A stretch of 6,537 bases of DNA from Roseburia sp. (GCA_017621905.1 JAGASC010000094.1:1-6537); one strand, 5' to 3'. Counted from the stretch's first letter, positions 1 to 5,843 are shown. The notes: generated from the letters alone by a model not told the origin. Numbers and translations are program-made.

Positions 1-708
1 GACCTGTGTAAGTCTTTTGGCGAGCAGGAGGTATTAAAAGGAATTTCCACTTCCATTCAAAAAGGGGATGTACTGGCACTGATCGGGCCTTCCGGCTGCG
101 GAAAATCTACATTTTTGCGGTCCTTAAATCTGCTGGAGGTGCCCACCGGCGGTCATGTGCTTTTTGAGGGGACGGATTTGACGGATAAATCCGTAAATAT
201 CAATCATGTGCGGGAAAAAATCGGCATGGTATTCCAGCAGTTCAATCTTTTCCCCAATATGACGATCCGGGAAAATATTATGCTGGCTCCGGTGAAACTG
301 AAAAAAATGACAAAGGAAGAGGCGGCAAAGAAAGCGGATGAGCTGTTGCTCCGCATCGGTCTGATTGATAAGGCAGACGCGTACCCATATGAGCTTTCCG
401 GCGGGCAGAAGCAGCGAATCGCCATTATTCGTTCTCTGGCGATGAATCCGGATATTATTCTTTTCGATGAGCCCACATCGGCGCTGGATCCGGAGATGGT
501 GGGCGAGGTACTGGCGCTGATGAAGCAATTGGCGGAGGAGGGCATGACTATGGTGGTAGTAACCCATGAGATGGGATTTGCCAGAGAGGTGGCTAACCGT
601 GTCATGTTCATCAGCGACGGAGTAATCCAGGAAGAAGATACGCCGGAGGAGATTTTCGGAAATCCGAAGAGTCCTAGACTGAAAGAGTTTTTGTCGAAAG
701 TTCTGTAA
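1..708 (+). CDS. Polar amino acid ABC transporter ATP-binding protein (GlnQ/ArtM-like), 5' end outside window
   Basis: This is the cytoplasmic ATPase subunit that powers an importer for polar amino acids together with a membrane permease and a binding protein. Frame 1 is open from the first base and gives 235 residues before the TAA at 706-708. Family members are about 240-250 residues, so only the first few codons are missing. The motifs are complete and in order: Walker A GPSGCGKST (85-111), Q-loop VFQQFNLFPN (about 229-258), ABC signature LSGGQKQR (394-417), Walker B IILFDEP followed by the D-loop SALD (about 454-489), and the H-loop THEMGFA (about 562-582). The 'THEMGFAREVA' and 'SGGQKQR' wording is typical of the GlnQ/ArtM/TcyC group. 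The permease and binding protein would be expected upstream, outside the window. The substrate cannot be told from the ATPase. The reading frame has no defects. Confidence 0.96.
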   Translation, partial: DLCKSFGEQEVLKGISTSIQKGDVLALIGPSGCGKSTFLRSLNLLEVPTGGHVLFEGTDLTDKSVNINHVREKIGMVFQQFNLFPNMTIRENIMLAPVKLKKMTKEEAAKKADELLLRIGLIDKADAYPYELSGGQKQRIAIIRSLAMNPDIILFDEPTSALDPEMVGEVLALMKQLAEEGMTMVVVTHEMGFAREVANRVMFISDGVIQEEDTPEEIFGNPKSPRLKEFLSKVL

Positions 709-755
709 ATGGTATAGGAGTTTTTCGCAAGGGTTTTATGAAAAGGAATATGCAG

Positions 756-1313
756 ATGAAAGATTATATTACAACAGTTTCCGGGGTGCGGTTTGCGCCT
801 CTTGCCCCGGAAATTGACGCAATCAAAATTGAGGACATTGCTCATGCGCTTTCCTTTATGACGCGGGCCAACGGACATTACCGGGAATTTTATTCAGTGG
901 CCCAGCATTGCCTGGATTGTGCCGGTGTGGCAAAATCGGAGGGAAGAAGCAGACGGGAAATTTTGGCTTGCCTGCTTCATGATGCCAGTGAGGCATATCT
1001 TTCGGACATCACAAGGCCGGTAAAGGCGAATCTTCCCAAGTACAGGGAGATTGAGAAACAGCTGCAGGACGTTATTTATGAAAAATATCTGCCCGGCGGC
1101 CTGACAGAGCAGGAGCACCAGGTTGTGAAACGGATCGATGATGCCTGCCTGTATTATGAGTTTGAACATTTTAATGGTATGCGGTTGTTTGATACTCCTC
1201 CGCAGATTGTGCAGGTGCCGGAGTACCGTCTGCGTTCGTTCGCCGAGGTGGAGGAAGAATTTTTACGAGCCTTTCATCAGTACATTTACACGAATGAGGA
1301 ATATGGTTTTTGA
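756..1313 (+). CDS. HD-domain phosphohydrolase (YfbR-like family)
   Basis: This is a small metal-dependent HD-superfamily hydrolase. Numbered from the longer ATG start at 738, the metal and catalytic residues are H57 (SVAQHC), H81-D82 with E85 and D90 (LLHDASEAYLSDI), and D134/D135 (RIDDA). That is the H...HD...D pattern of YfbR-type 5'-deoxynucleotidases. The N-terminal 'IEDIAHALSFMTRANGH' segment resembles the HD hydrolases often found in phages and Firmicutes chromosomes. Substrates are probably nucleotides, but this is inference from the family. Start choice: ATG at 756 has AAAAGGA (741-747) with an 8-base gap and gives the family-like N-terminus MKDYITTVSG. The in-frame ATGs at 738 and 750 are poorer, because the GGAG at 717-720 is 17 bases from 738. 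The gene follows the ABC ATPase by 47 bases with no visible terminator, so co-transcription is possible. It ends 27 bases from the convergent lysR-type gene. Confidence 0.88.
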   Translation: MKDYITTVSGVRFAPLAPEIDAIKIEDIAHALSFMTRANGHYREFYSVAQHCLDCAGVAKSEGRSRREILACLLHDASEAYLSDITRPVKANLPKYREIEKQLQDVIYEKYLPGGLTEQEHQVVKRIDDACLYYEFEHFNGMRLFDTPPQIVQVPEYRLRSFAEVEEEFLRAFHQYIYTNEEYGF

Positions 1314-1340
1314 AGAAACTTTCTGGTATTTCTATTTCAA

Positions 1341-2252
1341 TTATTTTGAGGTGACGAGCCCTTGGGTCAATTTCAGAATATTTTTCTCCAATTCTTTTGC
1401 AGCAATGCTCAGTGAGTGGTTGGTTCTTTTGAGCAGGCAGATAGAGCGCGAGGGGACTTTTTCCAGCAGGGACAGTCGATAAGTTCCCGTTGCTTCCGAT
1501 TCATTGGCCAGAAATTCTTCCGGTACAAAGCCGATGCCAAGGTCGTTTTTGATCATCGGTAAAATCTGGTCAGCGGTGGCCGCTTCAATGTCCGGTTCAA
1601 GGGACAGGCCGTATTGTGCAAACCAGTCTGCATATAACGCGTAGGTCGTTGTCTGGGGCTCCAGGCAGATCAAAGGATATCGTGCCAGCTCGGAAAGCGG
1701 CAGCTGCTTTTGGGCAAGGAAGGAGTAAGCAGTGCCGCTTACAGCAACTTCCTGTATATTTTTAATCACAGTCTTTTGCATATATTTGGGAAGCTCAAGC
1801 GGGGTTGTGACCACGGCCAGGTCCACAAGTCCGTCTTTTAGCGCGGCAATTGCCTGGGGCGTGGAGTGATTGGAAACACGGATGCGCACGCCCGGGTACT
1901 GTTGTTTGAATTGCTTTAAAACAGGAAGCAGCAGACAGTGAAGTGCCACTTCGCTTGCACCAATGGAGACAATGCCGCTTTGCAGGCTCAGGTCAGAAGA
2001 CAGTTCTTTTTCGGCAGTTTCTATGTGCTCAAAAGCAGCCGCGATGTGTGCGTAAAGCTTTTCTCCCTCAGGGGTGAGTGTTACACCGCGGTTGGAGCGG
2101 ATAAACAAAGTGCAGCCCAGCTCGGATTCCAGATTTTTGATGGTTCGGGTGATGTTGGGCTGGTTGTTCATCAGCGCGGCAGCAGCCTGCGTGAAATTTT
2201 TGTGTTTTGCCACATAGTAGAAAATGCGATAGTAATCATAGCTTATGTTCAT
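1341..2252 (-). CDS. LysR-family transcriptional regulator
   Basis: A 303-residue DNA-binding regulator of normal LysR length. The N-terminal winged helix-turn-helix covers about residues 1-60 (YYRIFYYVAKHKNFTQAAA... then LESELGCTLFIR and GVTLTPEGE), followed by a linker helix to about residue 85. The remaining 215 or so residues form the two-lobed periplasmic-binding-protein-like effector domain (GIVSIGASEVALHCLLLPVLKQF onward). The effector is unknown. The start gives the standard family N-terminus. The nearest Shine-Dalgarno-like run, AAAGGA (complement of 2266-2271), sits 13 bases upstream, which is rather far, so translation may be weak, as is common for autoregulated regulators. It is divergent from the MATE exporter across an AT-rich gap. 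LysR proteins classically regulate the divergent neighbour, so the exporter is the likely target. The 3' end faces the HD hydrolase gene with only 27 bases between stops. Confidence 0.94.
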   Translation of the reverse strand: MNISYDYYRIFYYVAKHKNFTQAAAALMNNQPNITRTIKNLESELGCTLFIRSNRGVTLTPEGEKLYAHIAAAFEHIETAEKELSSDLSLQSGIVSIGASEVALHCLLLPVLKQFKQQYPGVRIRVSNHSTPQAIAALKDGLVDLAVVTTPLELPKYMQKTVIKNIQEVAVSGTAYSFLAQKQLPLSELARYPLICLEPQTTTYALYADWFAQYGLSLEPDIEAATADQILPMIKNDLGIGFVPEEFLANESEATGTYRLSLLEKVPSRSICLLKRTNHSLSIAAKELEKNILKLTQGLVTSK

Positions 2253-2373
2253 TTTAATATCCAGGTCCTTTCCGTTACTTGCAGATTTTCACATATCAAT
2301 AGATCTTGTTTTCATGCAGCTTACGTTGCTGTTACTATATCAAATTTATATAATAATAATATCAACTATATAT

Positions 2374-2402
2374 TTTACATATTGGAACAGCTGAATTATA
2401 GT
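2374..2402 (+). promoter_or_regulatory. Putative sigma-A promoter of the MATE exporter gene
   Basis: TTTACA (2374-2379) and TATAGT (2397-2402) each match the -35/-10 consensus at five of six positions and are separated by 17 bases. Transcription would begin near 2409, giving a leader of about 60 bases. The surrounding 2334-2410 tract is very AT-rich and holds two direct ATATCAA copies. These could be part of a LysR-type binding region, although no clean T-N11-A palindrome was identified. Confidence 0.5.
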
Positions 2403-2469
2403 ATAAAAGTACGTGTGTGTCAATGTAAAATACCTGTGAATAATTACAAATACCTTAAGAGGAGAAAGA

Positions 2470-3816
2470 GTGAAAAGTATGAACAAAGATTTGACGATTG
2501 GAAAACCACAGACCGTTCTTTGGAAATTTTGCCTTCCACTTTTTGGGAGCATCATTTTTCAGCAGCTCTACAATCTGGCGGACAGCTTTGTGGCCGGAAA
2601 ATTTGTTGGCGAGGATGCCCTTGCAGCAGTTGGCAACAGTTATGAAATTACGCTGATTTTTATTGCCTTTGCATTTGGATGTAATATTGGATGCTCAGTG
2701 ATAGTGTCGCAGTTGTTTGGTGCAAAACAGCTTAAAGAGATGAAAACAGCCGTATATACTACCTTAATTGCCAGCGGCGTTTTGTGTATTATCCTGATGG
2801 CGGTAGGGATTATTTTTTGTACGGACCTTCTGCATCTGATCAATACACCTGACAATATTCTTGCAGATTCCAAGCTATATCTGGATATTTATATTTTGGG
2901 ATTGCCCTTTATGTTTTTTTACAATGTTGCAACGGGAATCTTTTCCGCACTGGGGGACTCTAAGACACCTTTTTGGTTCCTGGCTGTTTCTTCCACATCT
3001 AATATTGCGGTAGATATTTTATTCGTAACACTTTTTGATATGGGTGTGGCAGGCGTGGCCTGGGCTACCTTCCTCTGTCAGGGCGTCAGCTGTATTTTGG
3101 CGATTGTAGTGGTGTTCAGGCGGTTTGCACAAATTGAAACAAGGGAAAAAGCGGAGATTTTTTCCTGGGAACTGTTGAAAAAGATAGCGGCAGTTGCGGT
3201 TCCAAGTATTTTGCAGCAAAGCTTTATTTCCATCGGAAATATTATCATTCAGGGAATTATCAACGGTTTTGGTTCCAGTGTCATTGCCGGATATTCGGCT
3301 GCGGTAAAGTTGAATAATCTCGTGATTACGTCCTTCACCACCCTTGGAAACGGTATTTCAAATTATACCGCGCAAAATATCGGGGCCGGGAAGCTGCCGA
3401 GAGTCAAAGAAGGCTTTCGTGCCGGGTTAAAAATCGTATGGATGCTGTGTATTCCACTGGCGGCGTTATATTTCTTTGGCGGTAAATACCTGCTTAAGAT
3501 TTTCCTGGATCATCCGACAGGCACTGCAATGAATGTAGGAATAGAGTTCCTGTGCATTTTGGCACCCTTCTATTTTGTTGTTTCAACGAAGCTGGTTGCG
3601 GATGGTATTTTAAGAGGGGCCGGTGTGATGAATAAATTTATGATTGCTACCTTTACCGATTTGATTCTTCGAGTGGTATTGGCGAAGGTACTTTCCATGC
3701 AATTCCAAACAACCGGTATCTGGTGTGCATGGCCGGTGGGCTGGACGGTGGCCATGGTGCTTTCGGTATATTTTTATCGAACGGGCCCCTGGAACCGGGC
3801 AAAGCTTAGGTCCTGA
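2470..3816 (+). CDS. MATE-family (multidrug and toxic compound extrusion) efflux transporter
   Basis: A cytoplasmic-membrane cation/drug antiporter of 448 residues, the usual MATE length with about 12 membrane helices. Two homologous halves are visible. The first opens with PLFGSIIFQQLYNLADSFVAG (about residues 23-43) and carries ALAAVG and GDSKTPFWF. The second opens with AVPSILQQSFISIGNIIIQG (about 243-262) and carries AGYSAA and LRGAGVMNKFM. These are the DinF/NorM-like Clostridia signatures. Substrates cannot be predicted. Start choice: GTG at 2470 has AGAGGAG (2458-2464) five bases upstream. An in-frame ATG at 2479 (MNKDLTIGKP) is a credible alternative, with AAAGAG (2465-2470) eight bases upstream. 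The gene is divergent from the LysR-type gene and probably controlled by it. It ends 10 bases before the stop of the convergent ogt. The frame is intact. Confidence 0.94.
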   Translation: MKSMNKDLTIGKPQTVLWKFCLPLFGSIIFQQLYNLADSFVAGKFVGEDALAAVGNSYEITLIFIAFAFGCNIGCSVIVSQLFGAKQLKEMKTAVYTTLIASGVLCIILMAVGIIFCTDLLHLINTPDNILADSKLYLDIYILGLPFMFFYNVATGIFSALGDSKTPFWFLAVSSTSNIAVDILFVTLFDMGVAGVAWATFLCQGVSCILAIVVVFRRFAQIETREKAEIFSWELLKKIAAVAVPSILQQSFISIGNIIIQGIINGFGSSVIAGYSAAVKLNNLVITSFTTLGNGISNYTAQNIGAGKLPRVKEGFRAGLKIVWMLCIPLAALYFFGGKYLLKIFLDHPTGTAMNVGIEFLCILAPFYFVVSTKLVADGILRGAGVMNKFMIATFTDLILRVVLAKVLSMQFQTTGIWCAWPVGWTVAMVLSVYFYRTGPWNRAKLRS

Positions 3817-3826
3817 TGTTCTTTTG

Positions 3827-4360
3827 CTATAGTGCAGTCCCCTTCGTGGGGACGAAAAAAGTGGACATATCTGTTTTTTCCAGGATAAGAAGCTTTTCTT
3901 TTATGGAAATACCACCCGCATAGCCCGTCAGACTTCCGTTTGTACCGACAACCCTGTGGCAGGGAATGATGAGCGAGATGGAATTGTGACCAACCGCTCC
4001 TCCGACGGCCTGGGCAGACATCTTTGGAAGACCTTTTTGTCTTGCAATCCGATTCGCAATCTCTCCGTAAGTCATGGTTTGTCCGAATGGAATTGTGAGC
4101 ATGATTTCCCACACGGCCTTGCGAAAAGGCGTTGTTTTCATACACAACGGCGGAGTAAAAGCAGGCGCTTTTCCGCTGAAATAAATGTCCAGCCATTGAT
4201 CTGCCTGTTCAAAAACCGGCAGGTCTTTTTGCTCATGTTTTTCCGAAAGCGTGTCACAGAAATATTTCTGACCGTCAAACCACAATCCTGTCAGGGCCTC
4301 TCCATCACTTGCAAGTGTGATTCCTCCCAACGGTGATTCGTAATGATGTGTATAGTCCAA
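3827..4360 (-). CDS. ogt: Methylated-DNA--[protein]-cysteine S-methyltransferase (O6-alkylguanine-DNA alkyltransferase)
   Basis: A suicide DNA-repair enzyme that transfers the alkyl group from O6-alkylguanine (and O4-alkylthymine) to its own cysteine. The active site IIPCHRVVG places the acceptor at Cys134 (numbered from the TTG start). The AVGGAVGHNS recognition-helix segment (118-127), the N-terminal SPLGGITLASD strand region and the catalytic-domain opening FRKAVWEIM (79-87) are all present, and GYAGG follows the active site. The tail VPTKGTAL resembles that of other Firmicutes homologues. Start choice: ATG at 4375 has no ribosome binding site upstream. The sequence ATGGAGGTG itself supplies GGAGG (complement of 4369-4373) eight bases before an in-frame TTG at 4360. 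TTG gives MDYTHHYESPLGG, 177 residues, and looks like the true start; the ATG would give 182. There is no Ada-type N-terminal domain. Confidence 0.93.
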   Translation of the reverse strand: MDYTHHYESPLGGITLASDGEALTGLWFDGQKYFCDTLSEKHEQKDLPVFEQADQWLDIYFSGKAPAFTPPLCMKTTPFRKAVWEIMLTIPFGQTMTYGEIANRIARQKGLPKMSAQAVGGAVGHNSISLIIPCHRVVGTNGSLTGYAGGISIKEKLLILEKTDMSTFFVPTKGTAL

Positions 4361-4366
4361 TTCGCG

Positions 4367-4375
4367 CACCTCCAT
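4367..4375 (-). promoter_or_regulatory. ogt: Shine-Dalgarno that decides the ogt start (TTG at 4360)
   Basis: On the - strand the bases read ATGGAGGTG. The GGAGG core (4373-4369) overlaps the apparent upstream ATG and sits eight bases before TTG 4360-4358, an ideal spacing. The ATG at 4375 is preceded only by an A/T-rich stretch with no purine-rich binding site. Confidence 0.7.
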
Positions 4376-4427
4376 TTTTTAGAGATATTATAGTATGTTT
4401 TTTGTCAAAATGCTATAAAAATATAAA

Positions 4428-4568
4428 TCAAAGATAGATAGAAACGGCGGCAAATTCGCTTTGCGAAGCAGAAAACAACTCCTGAATCATGTTCTCACGC
4501 AGCCCGACAGCAAGTGTGCAGACCTGAGTGAACAGTAACTGAAGATACGTTATTGAGAATCTCTCTCT
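4428..4568 (-). pseudogene. Open-frame remnant or intergenic repeat of unknown origin
   Basis: The - strand is open for 46 codons from an upstream TAA (complement of 4569-4571) to a TGA at 4430-4428. The encoded peptide looks protein-like: it includes LLFTQVCTLAVGL and ENMIQELFSASQSEF. It has only one internal ATG (4490) and no ribosome binding site. The DNA also contains a small hairpin, TTCGC-TTT-GCGAA (4455-4467). It is not recognised as any known domain. It could be a decayed gene end, a chance frame, or part of a dispersed intergenic repeat. Nothing else was seen between the start of ogt and about 4570. Confidence 0.25.
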
Positions 4569-4578
4569 TTAAAAAGAG

Positions 4579-4607
4579 TTGCTTATTTACAGAAAGTGTG
4601 ATATCCT
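4579..4607 (+). promoter_or_regulatory. Putative sigma-A promoter of the flavodoxin-DUF2325 pair
   Basis: TTGCTT (4579-4584) and TATCCT (4602-4607) are separated by exactly 17 bases. The -10 lies inside the first of two abutting palindromes, and the predicted start (about 4614) falls at the boundary with the second. Proteins bound to either would therefore be expected to block or reshape transcription initiation. Confidence 0.5.
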
Positions 4608-4613
4608 ATCACA
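4597..4613. promoter_or_regulatory. Operator-like palindrome 1 (TGTGATA / TATCACA)
   Basis: Perfect 7-base inverted arms, TGTGATA (4597-4603) and TATCACA (4607-4613), flank a 3-base centre and overlap the predicted -10. The half-sites recall CRP/FNR-family boxes. However, TGTGA and TCACA are seven apart rather than the CRP six, so the binding family is not assigned. Confidence 0.45.
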
Positions 4614-4635
4614 TAAGTTAGTTATAGCTAACTTA
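4614..4635. promoter_or_regulatory. Operator-like palindrome 2 (TAAGTTAG / CTAACTTA)
   Basis: Perfect 8-base inverted arms (4614-4621 and 4628-4635) around a 6-base centre begin at the base after palindrome 1 and lie at the predicted transcription start, 17 bases before ATG 4653. The TTAG...CTAA content is reminiscent of metal-regulator boxes of the DtxR family, but the half-site spacing differs from the classical box. The assignment is inference. The short arms followed by no T-run argue against a terminator. Confidence 0.5.
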
Positions 4636-4652
4636 AAACAAGGAGGTCAGTC

Positions 4653-5114
4653 ATGGATAAAATTTACGTAGTATATTGGTCACAGTCAGGAAACACCCAG
4701 GCAATGGCAGAGGCTGTTGGAAACGGGATTGCAGCAGCGTGCAGAGAGGCAGCAGTCGTTTCTGTGGGAGAAGTTTCTAAGGGAGAAATTTCTAAGGGAG
4801 AAATTTGTATGGATGAACTGAAGAAAGCAAAATGTTTTGCCCTTGGCTGCCCGGCTATGGGGGCGGAAGTGTTAGAAGAGATGGAAATGGAGCCCTTTGT
4901 TGTCGAAGTGGAAGGCTTTGCGGCAGGAAAGAGCATTGCCCTTTTTGGTTCTTATGGCTGGGGAGACGGCCAGTGGATGCGTGACTGGGTCGAGAGAATG
5001 GAAAGAGCCGGGGCTGTTGTACTGAATGGAGAAGGCCTGATATGCCAGGATGCGCCGGATGGAGATGCCCTGGCAGAATGCGAGGCTCTCGGCAGACAGT
5101 TGGCCGGAATATAA
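4653..5114 (+). CDS. Flavodoxin (short-chain, FMN-binding electron carrier)
   Basis: A 153-residue cytoplasmic electron carrier that substitutes for ferredoxin in many anaerobes when iron is short. The FMN phosphate loop SQSGNTQ is at residues 10-16, after the first strand IYVVYW. The strand FALGCPAMG (62-70) and the isoalloxazine-side loop GSYGWGDGQWM (99-109) match short-chain clostridial flavodoxins. Translation starts at ATG 4653 behind a near-perfect AAGGAGGT (4640-4647). Residues 37-51 are an in-frame triplicated five-residue unit (SVGEV, SKGEI, SKGEI) that lengthens the loop between the second strand and its following helix. The same transcript probably continues into the DUF2325 gene 94 bases downstream. 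Two palindromes in the promoter suggest regulated expression. Confidence 0.95.
   Translation: MDKIYVVYWSQSGNTQAMAEAVGNGIAAACREAAVVSVGEVSKGEISKGEICMDELKKAKCFALGCPAMGAEVLEEMEMEPFVVEVEGFAAGKSIALFGSYGWGDGQWMRDWVERMERAGAVVLNGEGLICQDAPDGDALAECEALGRQLAGI
4761..4805 (+). repeat. Three tandem 15-bp units within the flavodoxin gene
   Basis: Unit 2 (4776-4790) and unit 3 (4791-4805) are identical, TCTAAGGGAGAAATT. Unit 1 (4761-4775) differs at three bases. The unit length is a multiple of three, so copy-number change alters the protein by five residues without a frameshift. The identity of units 2 and 3 points to a recent duplication. Confidence 0.9.
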
Positions 5115-5208
5115 AACGTTAATTAAGTAGAAACAGGCAACGCTACAGGACAATATCCTATGGCTGAACAGAGACGATGTAACTGAAAAATTTGATAAGG
5201 AGAAAAAT

Positions 5209-5517
5209 ATGAGCGTTGTTATTGTGGGAGGACATGACAGAATGGTCGGTCAGTATAGAGAAATATGTAGGAAATATAATTGTAAGGCAAAAATATTTAC
5301 AAAAATGTCAGGAAAGCTTGCAAATCAGATCGGTTCTCCGGATTTGATTATTCTGTTTACTAATACCGTTTCACATAAAATGGTTCTCTCTGCAGTCGGC
5401 GAGGCGGAAAAATGTAACGCAGATGTGGTCAGAAGTCATACGAGCAGTGGAAATGCTCTGATTGAGATTCTTGAGAAGGCGTGTAATTTGGCAACGCCAG
5501 TTAAGGAAGTTTTTTAG
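5209..5517 (+). CDS. DUF2325 domain-containing protein
   Basis: A 102-residue soluble protein matching the DUF2325 pattern. It has an N-terminal Rossmann-like strand with a glycine/His-Asp motif (SVVIVGGHDRM, residues 2-12), a central LIILFTNTVSHKMV strand-turn (about 46-59), and a closing RSHTSSGNALIEIL (about 75-88). The family has no established biochemical function. The start at ATG 5209 is supported by AAGGAG shortly upstream. It lies 94 bases after the flavodoxin with no terminator or obvious promoter between them, so it is probably the second gene of the same transcription unit. The association points towards a redox or iron-related role, which is inference. A stem-loop follows 8 bases after its stop. 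Confidence 0.87.
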   Translation: MSVVIVGGHDRMVGQYREICRKYNCKAKIFTKMSGKLANQIGSPDLIILFTNTVSHKMVLSAVGEAEKCNADVVRSHTSSGNALIEILEKACNLATPVKEVF

Positions 5518-5525
5518 GTAAGGTA

Positions 5526-5562
5526 CGGTGTAACTCAGTAAAATGGGTTACACTGTATTCGT
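5526..5562 (+). terminator. Probable intrinsic terminator after the DUF2325 gene
   Basis: A 12-pair stem with two G-U wobbles (5526-5537 with 5544-5555; core GTGTAAC/GTTACAC) closes a 6-base loop and is followed by TATTCGTTT, a modest T-rich tail. The position, 8 bases after the DUF2325 stop, fits an operon end. The imperfect T-run keeps confidence moderate. Confidence 0.6.
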
Positions 5563-5568
5563 TTGCCC

Positions 5569-5736
5569 TTATGCTACGAAACGGAATTCCTGCGGGTTTT
5601 TCCGTATTTCTTCCATCATAGCAAGGATTTCCTGCTCAGTAGGAATATCTATCATTCCCACCGCTGTAAAGTAAATATCAACTTTTACATAACAATGACC
5701 GCTTGACTTGTCGTTATTGTGGACTTCAATACGCTC
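5569..5736 (-). pseudogene. C-terminal remnant of a large serine recombinase (DUF4368/Tn1549-type)
   Basis: The - strand encodes about 55 residues that read as the tail of a transposon-type large serine recombinase. They start ERIEVHNNDKSSGHC, continue KVDIYFTAVGMIDIP and end NPQEFRFVA before the TAA at 5571-5569. The 'ERIEVH...VDIYF..VG' pattern is the conserved final segment of DUF4368-bearing recombinases that move Tn1549-, Tn4451- and Tn5397-like elements. Immediately upstream in frame is a stop (complement of 5737-5739). No resolvase catalytic domain, zinc ribbon or earlier C-terminal sequence is present in the window, so most of the roughly 500-residue gene is missing. It is non-functional as seen and marks a past integrative element. 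Identification is by remembered motif, not by alignment. Confidence 0.75.
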
Positions 5737-5757
5737 TTAAAAATTGTTGGGAAATAG

Positions 5758-5786
5758 TTGACATTTAAATATAATAGATATATACT
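5758..5786 (+). promoter_or_regulatory. Near-consensus sigma-A promoter of the nucleotidyltransferase-like gene
   Basis: A perfect TTGACA (5758-5763), a 17-base spacer and TATACT (5781-5786, five of six) predict a start near 5793 and a leader of about 50 bases. It lies only about 20 bases beyond the point where the recombinase remnant loses its frame. The 5740-5843 stretch holds nothing else recognised. Confidence 0.7.
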
Positions 5787-5843
5787 GATATGATTTAGAT
5801 TAAATAAAATCTATTTGGGTGGCTTGGGATAGAAGGAGATGTT

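Noticed and set aside
204..878. Long - strand open frame opposite the ABC ATPase
   Set aside because: It is antisense to a gene with complete ABC motifs. Its composition is Ser/Arg-rich shadow translation without recognisable motifs.
1314..1340. Possible bidirectional terminator between the HD hydrolase and the LysR-type gene
   Set aside because: Only a weak AGAAA/TTTCT pairing with an almost absent loop is visible, with no GC-rich stem.
1938..2645. Long + strand open frame across the lysR-type gene and the intergenic region
   Set aside because: It is a shadow of the LysR-family gene on the opposite strand and the MATE start. The translation shows no domain and there is no ribosome binding site.
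3837..3853. Strong GTCCCC-TTCGT-GGGGAC hairpin near the MATE/ogt convergence, followed by an A-run on the + strand
   Set aside because: It lies inside the ogt coding region (VPTKGTAL tail). The adjacent homopolymer is A on the + strand and is upstream on the - strand, so it has the wrong polarity for an intrinsic terminator in either direction.
4387..4408. TTGACA and TATAAT on the - strand upstream of ogt
   Set aside because: Both hexamers match consensus, but they are only 10 bases apart instead of about 17, so they cannot act as one ordinary promoter. TATAAT may still serve as a -10 with an unrecognised -35.
4598..4613. CRP-box interpretation of TGTGA...TCACA
   Set aside because: The half-sites are separated by seven bases, not the six of CRP sites, and classical cAMP-CRP control is not expected in this group. 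It is kept only as a generic palindrome.
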